Assembly (NCBI GenBank): GCA_943737045.1
Contig: CALSFV010000017.1
Location: 124,001 to 188,000, forward strand
Source: Parapristionchus giblindavisi
Lineage: Eukaryota > Nematoda > Chromadorea > Rhabditida > Diplogasteridae
DNA length: 64,000 nucleotides
Direction: 5' to 3'
Shown here: piece after piece, positions 25,781 through 37,212 of the stretch
Numbering within the stretch: the stretch's first letter is position 1
Layout of the letters: each line of letters begins with the position of its first letter
Made by a program: the position numbers and the translations under genes
Notes under the pieces: generated by a model
Seen by the model: the letters and a program-made list of their open reading frames with translations, nothing else
Databases searched by the model: none
Told to the model about the DNA's origin: nothing

Positions 25781-28041
25781 GTTGAAAACATGTACGTACC
25801 CGAGCTGATCTTTGGTACGCTGCTCACATCGTCCAATTACGGGTGGTTGTAACGGATACGGAGCTAAGCTGTGTAATATCTTCTCCACTGAATTCACTCT
25901 CGAAACCAGCAGCAAGGATTACAAGAAGGCTTTCAAACAGGTAATCGATAATGTATCATGATCTACAGAATCGATCGATTCTTCAAAATATATTCTACGG
26001 CTTTATTGATTTGTTCGTTTACAGACCTGGAAGAACAATATGACCAAGGATGAGGATGCCGAAGTGAAAGCTACTTCCGGTGATGACTACACTAAGGTAC
26101 TTATCGATTTATTGATCCATTATTGATTGATTTCTCTAATCTCCATATTGGTTTAGGTAATCTTCAAGCCTGATTTGAAGAAATTCAAGATGTCCGAGCT
26201 GGATGATGATATCACTGCTCTCATGTATCGGTAAGATCGTAAATTAGTTTATTTTTTTAAAATTTTTAAAAAAATATTGATTTTTCAGTCGTGCCTACGA
26301 TATCGCTGGTGCTGCTCGCGGAGTCAAGGTCTACCTGAATAACAAGCTCATTCCTGTAAGTTACCGTAATTCCGAGATACCGTAATCATAGTAATGATGT
26401 ACAGGTAACTGGCTTCAATCAGTACGTTGAGCAGTACACGAAGAATGAGGTTGATGGACAGGGCGAGCCGCTGAAAGTGTGCTATGAACAGGTATTGATT
26501 GATTTGAAATATTGATTGTGAGGGTTACGGTAGCCGACGTGCTGTCTATGATGCCATAAAACAAACCTACACAACGATCTTATTTGATAAACTGCGCAGC
26601 GATGTGCAGTGCTGTGAATTACCGAGACCTGAGACACACCTTGTTGGACGACCTATCCTATTCTCGATTCTTAGCTTTGCTCTACAATATCCTCATATCG
26701 ATCAATATTGATTATCCATCATTGTAGGTGAGTGATCGTTGGGAGGTGGCTCTTACCGTATTCGACAAGGGCTTCCAGCAAGTCTCGTTCGTTAATTCCA
26801 TCGCCACTACCAAGGTATGCCGAAATAATATAATAATAATAATTTATTCCTTCAAAATGATGAGCAATTAATCAATGAATAATGCCGATTCAGGGTGGTC
26901 GACACGTTGACTATGTTGCCGATCAAATGGTCCAGAAGCTAATCGATACGATCAAGAAGAAGGTTGGCAAGAGTACGGTACAAGTCAAGCCTTTCCAAGT
27001 ATGTTTCTGATCATTTTGACGATTTATTGATTGATGGATTCACATTATCGATTTATCATTTACAGGTGAAGAATCACATGTGGGTCTTCGTGAATTCTCT
27101 CATTGAGAACCCCACCTTCGACTCGCAGACCAAGGAGACCATGACCCTCTAGTCGAAGAGTTTCGGATCCAAGTGTGAGATCTCGGACAAATTTGCCAAA
27201 CAGGTACTTTGTATTCTGTAGTTTGGTTAACGATTTATGCGACTGACCTACCGTACTTGTTCAAGGCCATACTTTTTCGGTGTCCTCACTGTATTTTATT
27301 TATCGATTCGATTCGATTCATGGTTTAGAAAGTTAGAAGTAGAGTAGTAGAAGGTTTAGAAAGGTGGGTCGATTTAGAAAATCGTTATTTTTCGCTTAAA
27401 TTGTAATCTTTCACATAAAAAAATGAGCCTTATATAGTGGGTCGACCATGAAAATGAGGCGTATATAGTGGGTCAATCCTCTCATTGTGAGGATTGACCT
27501 AAAATGAATGTTCAAGGCTCAAGCCATAGGTCGAAAAGTATGTTACAAAGTACCAAGCCTGACCGGATTTTGTGCCAAAATGTCACAAAAATCTAAAAAC
27601 CTGACCGGATTTTGAGCCAAAATTTCACAAAAATCGATAAACCTGACCGAATTTTGAGCCAAATTTGCCAAAAATTGAAAAACCTGACCGGATTTTGAAA
27701 ACCGATAACCTAGCTATTCGACCTATGGCTCAAGCGTGCGACATTGTGGACTCTCTCGTGGGTGCGCTTCAAGCAGATGGAGATTGTGGACAAGAAGTGC
27801 AACAGCAAGAAGACGAGCAAGATGAAGGTGGGAGCAGATTGGTCGATTAGTTGATTCATTGATTGATTTTCTGCATTATTAATTTATTGATTTTTTTCTG
27901 AAATTATTGATTAAATGATTACCGCATCTTTGTAGGGCATCCCCAAGCTCGAGGACGCCAACGACGCCTGAACCAAGAACTCTCATCTGTGCACGCTCAT
28001 TCTCACCGAGGGAGACTCAGCCAAGACGCTCGCTGTATCTG
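25781..28041 (+). pseudogene. top-2-like: DNA topoisomerase II fragment (intron-containing pseudogene)
   Basis: Topoisomerase II passes one duplex through another using ATP. Exons covering its ATPase-to-TOPRIM region are recognisable: VENMYVPELIFGTLLTSSNY (25781), GYGAKLCNIFSTEF (to 25940), 26025-26096, 26157-26230, 26289-26355, 26405-26491, 26728-26814 (KGFQQVSFVNSIATTK), 26894-26998, 27066-27203 (NHMWVFVNSLIENPTFDSQT), about 27722-27827 and 27936-28041 (TLILTEGDSAKTLAVSG, with the TOPRIM Glu). Introns are retained, so this is a genomic copy and not a retrocopy. The defects are a deletion and frameshift near 25840 next to the ATP-binding loop, TAG at 27150-27152 where Gln is expected, a frameshift near 27757, and TGA at 27969-27971 where Gly is expected. 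The N terminus and everything after the TOPRIM start are missing. Confidence 0.92.
27471..27740. repeat. Small foldback and tandem repeats within a pseudogene intron
   Basis: A perfect hairpin (GGTCAATCCTC / GAGGATTGACC, 27471-27502) is followed by inverted copies of GCCATAGGTCGAA at about 27523 and 27711. Between them about 3.5 tandem units of roughly 43 bp start CCTGACCGGATTTTG. It looks like an insertion into or beside the intron before the next topoisomerase exon. Confidence 0.7.
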
Positions 28042-28204
28042 GTAAGTATCGATTGTAATATCGATTAATTGATTTATTGCCGTAGTATTGGCTGTACTGT
28101 AATCATACGTGGGCGGTATTGTCGCTAGCGTCAAGACCCATCCGATTTTAGCATCCGACCCACCCCATTTTCTCAAAAATCACCCGGGGGATGGGATATA
28201 TATC

Positions 28205-28521
28205 TGTTAGATAAGTCTTTTGAAGTATGTCCGTCGATATCGATTAGTCAGAGTGGCTCAATAGCCAATCGATAATCCACTTTGATGACGTCACTCGCTC
28301 CTTTACTGATATGTACGCCACCTAGTTATTGTAGTCTGGCCTAGCGTACAACCGTTGACCCGTTGAACCCCTTGATTGCCTACGCGGTCACGCGCCCCCT
28401 ATATAAAGCTGCGGTTTCGCTTCCCAGCTCACTTCTATTAGTTTATCTCACGTTGCACTGTTAATTCTCTCTCCGATAAAGTCTCTATTCTGCTACACGA
28501 GTTGTGCCTAAGGACATAACA
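28205..28521 (+). promoter_or_regulatory. Possible solo LTR with TATA box
   Basis: The segment starts TGTTAG and ends ATAACA, a TG...CA pair with short inverted TGTTA/TAACA ends. It contains CCCCCTATATAAAGC (TATA-like, about 28397) and a GATAAAGTCTC stretch. These are LTR traits, but the 5-bp flanks (ATATC and TTTAC) do not match. It could instead be a captured promoter. Confidence 0.35.
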
Positions 28522-28527
28522 TTTACT

Positions 28528-28530
28528 ATG

Positions 28531-28580
<50 letters not shown>
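28528..28580. repeat. (TAA)n microsatellite
   Basis: About 17 copies of a 3-bp unit directly before the GMPPB fragment. Antisense poly-Ile is an artefact. Confidence 0.95.
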
Positions 28581-28581
<1 letters not shown>

Positions 28582-28590
28582 GTTTGAGGC

Positions 28591-28945
28591 GAACACATCA
28601 AGGGCAACGTGCTCGTCGACCCGACCGCAGTCATCGGCGAGGGTTGGGTGATTGGACCGGATGTTGTAAGTGCCAATATTGATTGATTTACTTATTTAAT
28701 TATTGATTGATAGATTGATGTCTTTATTGATTTATTGACTTGTGACTACATATTCTGTCGTGCACGGCGGCTCAATGATAGTAACTAAGGAGCTCCCGCA
28801 ATCTCAAACTGAGTTGTCTTTTTCAGGTTCCTGGGTGCGCATGGATGGCTCGTCGGTGCTGGGCGATGACGTCGTCGTCAAAGATGAGCTCTACTTCAAC
28901 AAGGCCATCTCGGCCAGCGTACCACAGAGGGAAGTCATCATGTAG
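28591..28945 (+). pseudogene. tag-335-like (GMPPB): Mannose-1-phosphate guanylyltransferase beta, C-terminal fragment
   Basis: The parent enzyme makes GDP-mannose from mannose-1-phosphate and GTP in the cytosol and ends in a left-handed beta-helix of hexapeptide repeats. Two exons are visible: 28591-28665 (KGNVLVDPTAVIGEGWVIGP, hexapeptide pattern) and about 28827-28945 ([20 protein letters not shown], ending with the family-typical EVIM and TAG). The phases of the two exons do not match, and roughly 30 residues of helix that should lie between them are absent. A shorter gap (about nine residues, the usual LPHK segment) removes part of the tail after LYFN. The nucleotidyltransferase domain is not present. 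It is therefore a truncated, deleted copy. Confidence 0.88.
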
Positions 28946-29824
28946 AGACACTCTCACTCTCACAACCCCCCCCCCTGATTTTGGTAAACGGTAGTCCCAC
29001 AATAGATTGATTGTCACAACGATCCCACCCTGATTTTGGTTTACGTTAGCCCCTTTTATTGATTGATTGATTCGTAGCTCGATAGATTATTTCTTTGTAT
29101 GAGCCCCAGCTATGTGACGATTCTTCTGTACATACCAGACGATTGTTTTTTGTCATAGTCTATCTATTTATTGATTAATTTTTATGCATTCGGTTTTATA
29201 CCTATTGATCAATTCACGCTAGGATGACGTCACGCTTCATATGCTGCGACCGGACGCCCATTTTCCCATTCATCAATCGATCAATAATTGTATATTGATC
29301 GACTACCCACCGTAATCTCACTCACTCCTCGTTATTCATTTGTTCTTTCACCCAATTATTGCTTTCTACATAACATGTTTCTCCCTCTCATCTATTATAT
29401 TTGTACTTGTAGTGCTTGTCATTGTCTCGTTTTCATACTTTTTGGTTCGATTTATTACTTTGTTCATACAGTAATTTTAAAGGAATGTTTTGTGTTGACA
29501 TGAAATATCTATAAAACCCGAAAAAACACAAAGAATAACGTAGAATCATCAACAAAAAGGTCTCGGTAAGGATAATTTACAATTAATCAATCATCTGACC
29601 CGTCGCAATCAATTTGACCCAATGAACTGGGTTACTGTAGGTTACGGTAGGTAGATTACGGTAGATTATGATGGCTTAAATAATGAGTTAACTTGATAGT
29701 TGTTAGAACCGGCGGAGCTCCGCCCACCACCCGTTAGTTTAGTCACACACCAAACCCGTCTGGGGTATGCCGAACTCTTTATTACAAGTATATAAGCCCA
29801 TTTACCCAGGGAGGGGTAAGAGGA
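28946..29824. other. No gene seen
   Basis: Intron-like DNA with TTGATTGATTG words and several TTACGGTAG words. No open frame is convincing. Confidence 0.6.
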
Positions 29825-29939
29825 CTTGCGACGAAAGTTGCGAGGAAAGTTCGCATCTTTCTTCTGAACTCTCGCTAGAAAGATGCGAACTTTCTTCTGA
29901 ACTTTCGATCGAAAGTGACAGATTGGACGGACCCCTGGT
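29825..29939. repeat. Subterminal GAAAGTTGCG repeat cluster, right (inverted)
   Basis: Copies of GCGACGAAAGTTGCG, AGAAAGATGCGAACTTTC and GATCGAAAGT lead into TGACAGATTGGACGGACCCC. This is the reverse complement of the left end at 23873. Confidence 0.85.
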
Positions 29940-30230
29940 CTCATTGAATATGGTTTGAAAATATCGTTCTTGCATCATTCGGTAAAAAGTACCTCCAACG
30001 CTGAAATTTGTGTGCCTAGATTAACGGGTTGAACCTTTATAATAGAGACCAAAGTTTTATAAAGAAACTTATGTATCAACCTATTATATTGCGGTTTCAG
30101 TTACGGTAACTAGATAACGATTTTTTCCGTGAAGGATAGTGAGGAACACGATCGTGAAAACTATTATCACACATGTTATATATAGGAATGAAACCATTCT
30201 TTCCAGTATTTAGTTGAGACTTCATAAAAA

Positions 30231-31251
30231 TGAGGCCGTTTGCGTAAGACTCGACTAAGTGCCGGCACAGTCAAAAAATCAAAATTTGTTGTTTGGGGTT
30301 CTCAAGGGTGCTGACGACGATGCTCATGTTCATTTTGCACATAGAGCCACCGCTGAGGCTAGACGACGTCGCGTTGAAATAGCGTTTTTAGTCATTTCAC
30401 GTCACACGATGATGCTAAAATTTGGTGACTATCCCCTCCGGGGCAGAATTCGATGGCGATCACACCTGTCTAATTCATTTTTCGTGAAAAAATTTCAGAA
30501 ATTTTGAAAAAAGAAATTTCTCTTAAAAGGCAAAAGTGTATTTTGCTTGATACACAGATCGGACCGGAATGACTTCAGGACCACATAGAAAAAATTTCAG
30601 CCAATTTGCTCCCGCGAAATTCGAGAAAATCAACTTTAAGTGTCGTCATTTTGCCGTTGAAAAAAAGGCAAGAGGCGAGAGAGTGTGGTGGTGTGAGAGA
30701 GCAGAGAAAGTTGAAGGGAAGCAACCACTTCCACCCCCCCTTCCTTCCCATGTCGCCTCACCTGCCTCTCTGCTCTCTCGCACCAAAACACTCTCTCGCC
30801 TCTTGCCTCCACTTCAACGGCAAAATGACTACGCTTAAAGTTGATTTTCTCGAATTTCGCGGGAGCAAATTGGCTGAAATTTTTTCTACGGGGTCCTGAA
30901 GTCATTCCGGTCCGATCTGTGTATCAAGCAAAATACACTTTTGTTTTTAAGAGAAATTCCATTTTTCAAAATTTCTGAAACTTTTTCACGAAAAATGAAT
31001 TAGACAGGCGTGATCGCCATCGAATTCTGCCCTGGAGGGTATAGTCTGGAAATTTTAGCATCATCGTGTGAAGAGAAATGACTAAAAGTGCTATTTCAAC
31101 GCGACGTCGTCTGGCCTCAACGGTGGATTTAGGTGCAAAATGAACATGAGCATCGTCATCAGCACCCTTGAGAACCCCAATCAACAAATTTTGATTTTTT
31201 GACTGTGCCAGATTTCACTGATATTAGTCGATTCTTACGCAAACGGCCTCA
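30231..31251. mobile_element. Large palindromic element, TGAGGCCGTTTGCG ends, copy B
   Basis: About 1.0 kb. The left end TGAGGCCGTTTGCGTAAGAC mirrors the right end GCAAACGGCCTCA. The arms share GGGTTCTCAAGGGTGCTGAC with copy A at 9.4 kb. Every open frame in one arm (for example MTSGPHRKNFSQFAPAKFEK) recurs reversed in the other, showing they are palindrome artefacts. The centre has CT/GA-rich words (CTCTCTCGCC). Confidence 0.88.
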
Positions 31252-32457
31252 TATATCTTACTTTAGGCTGAAAAAGGTGTTCCCACGCACCTAAAGAGTG
31301 TTATATAAGCAATTTCTTCCGTTTTTATCTCTTAAACATTACAAACTACACCAAAAACGTATGAAAATACGAAAAGGAACATGACAATTTATTTTAATTC
31401 TTTAAAAAGCAAGCATTCAGTAATTATTATATAACAATAACTTTTGGTCATATCACTAACTGAATTCTTTTAAAATTAATATTGAGATGAAAAAAAGAAC
31501 TAAACAACAAATGATGAATCTAGTTTTTTTAACTTTATTATTTCCAACTTTCTTCGGTAAAATCTATATTATTGTAGAGCGAATCTATCATAGTAGAAAT
31601 ATCAATTCAATTCATATCTTATACTAGACATACGTCAGATGATTCATTAGAATAATGATATTATGTGCAACATTGCTTCCTTTATTCAGATATCTCTAGT
31701 CGTTATCGTGTTTGATCTTTCATTTACAGAATGTATTCAGACCAATATAAAGATCAAAAGAGATCAAATACTTTCTTATTTCCGTTAAAGAAACACTCCG
31801 AGATAATTTTATTGTACGCTTTAGCAACGCTCTCTCGCAGTCAAAGAGGTGAGAGAGCACTTCCAGATCGGTAAGTTTCAAATTAACTCGGGGTGTTCGT
31901 TTAAAGTTCGTGGTAAAAGAGCAAACCAACACATCAGTATTTTACAGTGTAAAAGTTAGTCATATACTACCTATTCTTGCGAACAAAAATCATTGATGGA
32001 GAAAGTGCTCTTCACATCTTCATATAAGACGGATATTCTTAGTTTTTCTACCAGAATTGGCCGAGGTGCGATAACATGTCTAAAATGTCTCGATTGATAG
32101 ATCTTCGTTTTTTTCCTCGTTATATTTTCCAAAACCTATTTGTCACATATATTAGATTTTTTTCCTTTTTATATTCTTTCATCAAGTGTTGAACAGAATA
32201 TTTACAAAGATATAATAGAACGTAATTACAAGCTTTTATTTATATTATTGTTTATCAAAGTCGTTAGTATAAACAGAGACACATGATACAGATATGCGTA
32301 TTTCGTCATGATTTACTTCGTCATTATCTAATGTGATTTCTTGACTGCACACGTGAATTTTGTCCATAATGATTGATGCATTTTTTTCTGTAGTTGCATG
32401 TCAAGGAACTAAGTACAGTAGCCACTCTGTCTAGTCTGTTTCTTGAATTTTGATCTT
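31252..32457. other. No gene seen; one hairpin MITE
   Basis: AT-rich intergenic DNA between the palindromic element and the foldback upstream of the receptor gene. Only the MITE at 31790-31904 is identifiable. Confidence 0.6.
31790..31904. repeat. Short hairpin MITE (GCTCGGGG-TGTGC family)
   Basis: Contains AACGCTCTCTCGCAGTCAAAG and TTTCAAATTAACTCGGGGTG. The ends read AAAGAAACACTCCGAG and TCGGGGTGTTCGTTT. Confidence 0.8.
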
Positions 32458-32948
32458 ACAAGGGAATGATTTCAGCTCGCGGAAACCAATTCAGATGAAA
32501 ATTTGCACAGGCATTGCTGAAGGCGATAGAAAATGATATGTGAAAAATGCAGCAGGGCAATACCCGAGCCGCAGCATCTATCCAAATTTGGTCAAACTTA
32601 GCGCGCATTCGCCGCATTGTGGAGCAATGAGAGAAACCTAATTGGTGGCGCCGTTCCTTTGTACAACCTCTTTGATGTTATCTTTTTGTAATCTTCTTGT
32701 CTGTAATATACGAGCCACTTTCCACTGCGCTATACAATCAAGTTGATACCTTGCTTCAGAGATAGGGATGATGAATTCAGATTGTTAGCGGCGAATGCGC
32801 GGTAAGTTTGACCAAGTTTGGATATGCTGTTGCTCGGGTATTGTCCTGCTGCATTTTTCGGCTTCACATATCATTTTCTATCGTCTTCAGCAATGCCTAT
32901 GCAAATTTTCATCAGGATTGGTGTCGCGAGCAGAAAGCAGTCCCTTGT
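32458..32948. mobile_element. Foldback element with ACAAGGGA ends
   Basis: About 490 bp. The left end ACAAGGGAATGATTTCAGC mirrors a right end closing in TCCCTTGT. The arms share TGCTCGGGTATTG/CAATACCCGAG and ATGATATG/CATATCAT. It ends about 120 bp before the receptor start codon. The element at 35995-36416 has the same ACAAGGGA ends. Confidence 0.85.
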
Positions 32949-33070
32949 TAGACATCACTAGAGTATCATACCGTCATAATCTGATATTCATATCTTCGGA
33001 TAACGTTTCAGAAGTTTACGCCCCTCGATAAGAGATAAAAATAGGTAGATTCACCACCTGTTCATGAACC

Positions 33071-36000
33071 ATGCTCCGACTTCTTATGCAAATTGTGATA
33101 TGGAGCGAGGTTTGTTATTATTAGTTTTTTTCGAAGATATAATAATATGCTAATTTCAGTCATGTCTCGGTATCCTGCTTAATTTATTCGTTCTGTATTC
33201 TGTAATTAGTCTGTCAGATAAAACGTTACAGCATTATAAGGCTAGTGGTCGCGTTTTCTTTTTTTTTTAAAGAATTATCAACAGCTTTTCCTTAAAATTC
33301 TTTTTTTTCTTTTTTTTAAATGTAAAAAAAGTATGCAATTAATTTATATATTTTCAGTTTTGCTTATTCATATCAACAATTCAATCGATCTGCTTCTCTG
33401 TGATTAATTTCATCGTTGTAATGGTAAGCGACATGCAGCTAACTTTCACAATATTCCAAATCTTCGCTGAAACTCTCAAATTTAATCTTCCGTCGCGTTG
33501 ATCGCTTATCAGAAATAAGGGTGATGACACTCTTCATTTATTTTTAAAACTGTCTAATATAAGATTCGTGTCAAGAATCGCTTACAAGAGTAATGCATAT
33601 TTTTTTCGTTTTTTTTCTATTATTTTTTTTTACTTTTCATACAAATTATGGTTCTGCAGACCCATATTATCGACGAGGACGCTGTTTTTATATCACTGAA
33701 CGGACTAATTCTCTACTTCAGTGACGCCATTGCCAATATTTCTATGCTCATTTGGGTAGCTCTAGCTGGTACGTGTGCAATAATTTAATATGAAATACGA
33801 AACTCTCGCCCACTTTCTAGCCCGAGAAAAATAATTTTCTTTGCTAGACTGGGTGTACTACAAATTGTTGCCTTTTTCCTTTGAGGGATTCAAATGATGT
33901 GAGCCCTGATTCTCTAAACATCTAGGATTAAGTAATAAATTCATATTGTAAGATTAGAAAGAATTTCAATAATATTGTCTGAGCTTTGAAAATTTGAGGA
34001 TGAAATGATCAAAGTACGAAGATAGGTATAAAACGAGTGGTATTTACATAGAAACTTGACATTTCAGACATAAGACATGTATAAATACTTATTTTATTTA
34101 GGTACGTCATGGACTATTCTTCCAGCCACATTTATTTTGCAACACTCGCTAATTGCTAGGTATCTTTTGCTGTTTTGATTCATACTCAAAAATAATCTCG
34201 GAGAGTTTAAAATTGGGTTGAATAAACGTTATAGAGGTGATCCAAATGATTTCCGAAGGCGATCGAATCCGACATGGGCAATGATATCCAAGATCTACCT
34301 CTTGTGCTTCATTTTAACTCTTCCACTGCTCATAACTTCTCCACAAATATTCATGGAACAGTCACTCAAGATTGAACTAGATCCAATTGTTAGAGAGTAA
34401 GTGTTTTGTCTCATTTACATAATCGGTAGCTTTGTCGCAATATTTTTATATTTCAATCAGTACAAATGTGAATTAGAATGGGCATTAGATAAATGTAATG
34501 TCCAACATGCAACGGTTTGCACTAATTGTAACTATCACGAAGTTGTGATCAAAATGTGATAAACAAAAAAAATCTAAAAATCGGCTTTTCACATGACAGC
34601 ATTTCCATTCCATCAGCCAAGGTAATCAGCTAATTTCTATTGTACTTTAATTATTATACGCTCTTTACGGTGCAATGAATATTAAAGGTGGTGTCCGGGC
34701 AATATTTTCGTGAACAAACTGTGAAGACAGAATGATAGCAAAAGTTATTCTACATACCATACATAAATTATTTTATGCTAATTCAGCTTATTGATCGCAA
34801 GAATCGTGAAAGAATCATGCTTGATGTACAGGCAAAGGCGCGAAATTTTGAAAATAGGAAAGTTCAACAATAGGTTTCGAACTCGCGACGTTACGCTTAC
34901 AAGTGAGCACTTTTACCACTGCGCTACTGTTGACCGGTCGTTCTAATTTCTTGCATATCACTTGTCCCTTGCATAATAGATATACTATGCATTTGCATCA
35001 ACATTCGATCTTTAAGGTACTATTCGTTGACTCCTGATGAGAAGATAATGATGTACGGTGGAACACTCTTTCCGCGAGAAAACAATGTTAGCGACATTAT
35101 TTTTCAATCAACTAGAACAAATATTTTGCTCTCACACAAAGTACTAAATTCCTTAAACATATTTTGCAGAGATACTTTTCAAGATAAATCACAAATTGGA
35201 AGAGGCATACTTTCAGGCTAATCGATCGTTCGCAGTTTACACTTTCGTGGGAGTTGGATTCACATTTTCTTGTTCGTTCGCAATTGTGATCTTTTGCGTC
35301 GTAAGTACATTAGACATCAGGCGTGTTCATGAAGATAATGAAAAAAATAACAATGTTTATTTATACTATATTATAAAAACAATTTTTCAGATCCGAATTC
35401 GGAAGGCTCTGGAGGAGCAAACAGCAGACAATGTAACACGAACCAGCAAGAGTTTGGCAGTCCAACGACAATTCACTAAAATGATAACGCTACAGGTATT
35501 GAAATTTAAACAAAAAAAATTTTTTTTTAATCTTCGAAACAGTAATATCTACATAGATACGTTTGAAGTTCTTGGACTTTTTAATAACGATTAGAATTCA
35601 ATTATTTATAAAAAAATCTATTCTTCTCTATTCTTTATCAATCTTCGCTTTATATTTTAAGACATAGACTGGCATTTTCGCTACACTGGCATTTTCTTCT
35701 TCAAAATTAACGAACTATCGCTTTTCAAACTTTCACCGAAAGATGATTCACGCAAGAATAATTCCAGGCAACAGTTCCGTTTTTCTTTATCGGTGTATCA
35801 GTTGGAATCTTCACAGTGGCTGGTTTGTTTGGCATCAAACTTGGATATTCAACACTCATCATATCAACTCTTATAGCTGCCGTTCCTGCTGTACAGGTAT
35901 ATACTTTGTTTTTTTTTTACAAATAATTATCACTTGCCTAGCAGTGATATACCGCAGGACTTCGTGTGCCTTGAATAACGGTCTTTTTTACCTTACAAGG

Positions 36001-36649
36001 GAAGTCTTTTTAGTCTCCGTGAGACTTTTGAATAAGACTATTTTTCCTCGATAGGTATAGGAAAAATATGCTAGGAGCCAAAAAATTAGCTGCTGCCACG
36101 CACTTTCAGATTTTATATAATTAATTTTAATTTTGTATTTTTTTTAAATGTTGAAAAAAATCAGAAAACGTATGCGACAAGCGGTAGATGAAATAAGGAG
36201 CCCCTGAAAGAGCCGTGAAAACTTCGCGGCGTCAAAAATAATGCATGCGCACTTGAAAATTGCATTTTCACAAAATTAAAATTAATTATATTATAAAAAA
36301 TCTGAAAGTGCATGGCAGCAGCTAATTTTTTTGCTCCCATCATATTTAACCTATACCTATCGAGGAAAAATACTCTTATTCAAAAGTCTCACTGAGACAT
36401 AAAAGACTTCCCTTGTTAACCACTAGGACTCATTACGTTTCTTTGCATATTATGCTAATTCTAACAATAAATGTTATCAGAGGGGCTGAATTTAATTTTT
36501 GAAAACCAAAATTTAAGTCTTAAAATCAACTCTTCTAGGGTATCCTTTACACTGCCAACATCCATAGAAAGCGCATCAATTCGATAAGACAAGGCCACAC
36601 AACCGGAAGTTCCAATGTTCCTGTTACGTCAACATCCAGAATCAGATGA
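33071..36649 (+). CDS. Nematode serpentine (7TM) chemoreceptor-like GPCR, 11 exons
   Basis: The spliced model gives 352 residues, the usual length for nematode chemoreceptors that sense odours or pheromones in ciliated neurons. Exons: 33071-33109, 33160-33240, 33358-33423, 33660-33768, 34102-34159, 34235-34396, 35017-35086, 35172-35300, 35391-35495, 35768-35896 and 36539-36649. Phases agree throughout. Hydrophobic helices include SCLGILLNLFVLYSVISL (TM1), ISLNGLILYF, SKIYLLCFILTLPLLI, FVGVGFTFSCSFAIVIFCV and TVPFFFIGVSVGIFTVAGLF, and a basic tail NIHRKRINSIRQ. The HYK before TM2 and the loop KSLAVQRQFTKMITLQ before TM6 resemble the Str/Srd superfamily. The exon 2 donor appears to be GC rather than GT, and the acceptors of exons 6 and 8 are less certain. 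Its introns carry a tRNA-like repeat and a foldback. Confidence 0.85.
34862..34935 (-). ncRNA. tRNA-Thr(TGT)-like pseudo-gene or SINE head
   Basis: On the minus strand: TAGCGCAGTGGTAAAAGTGC (A box), an anticodon-loop-like CTTGTAA and GAGTTCGAAACC (B box). The ends pair partly, but the T arm does not. It lies in an intron of the 7TM gene. The adjoining 34685-34760 segment recurs at about 43783-43870, so it may be the body of a SINE. Confidence 0.6.
35995..36416. mobile_element. Foldback element with ACAAGGGA ends, in the last receptor intron
   Basis: Left arm ACAAGGGAAGTCTTTTTAGT with AATAAGACTATTTTTCC and GCTGCTGCCACGCACTTTCA; the right arm repeats these inverted. About 420 bp, no coding capacity. 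Confidence 0.88.
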
Positions 36650-37212
36650 CGTCATATCGTGTAAATATCAACACAGAAGATTACGCTTGCTTGCCTACTC
36701 CCGTCATATCTATTTCTAACTAGTTTTCTCATTTGCTGAATTTTCAAAAATTTCAGCTCTTGCTCAAAATAAAATTGAAAACGAGGAAAATAGTTTTGTT
36801 GAAGACCGCTTAATCTTACCTTTTCCTTATCTTAAAAAAAAACAAATTTTATTAGGAAAGCGCTTGATTGATTTGTATACAAGATTTAAAAAAATGATAT
36901 TTATTGGATTGCAGGATAGAATTAATATAAAGTATAATCGGTTAAGTAGAATAGACAATACAAAGACATGACGATTAATAATTCTCAGATCATTACCAGA
37001 ATTGTGGTCTTTGTTGGAAAGATCAAACATGAAGACCCATATTAACGAGAGATTGACACAATCCGTACTGATAGCAGTACAAGTATTAACATTAGGGGAA
37101 CGAAATCTCTAACATTAATAACCTACTTTAGAGGCAAACCAAAAACAAATTTGAATATGTACGCAATGACCATTGTCAGAGCGGGGATTGATTCAAATTC
37201 ACTTATAGTAAG

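Larger units (their letters stand above)
23873..29939. mobile_element. Candidate 6 kb composite element or IR-bounded block carrying gene fragments
   Basis: The left boundary reads CTGGGGTCCGTCCAATCTGT. The right boundary, read inward on the minus strand, is CAGGGGTCCGTCCAATCTGT. Both are followed by a subterminal zone packed with GAAAGTTGCG/CGCAACTTTC words (23905-24070 and 29825-29930). CAGGG-type ends recall hAT elements, but I see no matching 8-bp target duplication. Inside are a poly-G run, CT-rich DNA, an unidentified exon, broken topoisomerase II exons, an LTR-like stretch and broken GMPPB exons. It could instead be two independent solo insertions in opposite orientation around a duplicated genomic segment. 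Confidence 0.5.

Noticed and set aside
30259..31187. Open frames such as MPAQSKNQNLLFGVLKG and its mirror
   Set aside because: Same reason: mirror-image translations of the palindromic element.
34862..34935. Functional tRNA-Thr
   Set aside because: The T arm does not pair and the acceptor stem is imperfect; treated as a tRNA-derived repeat.
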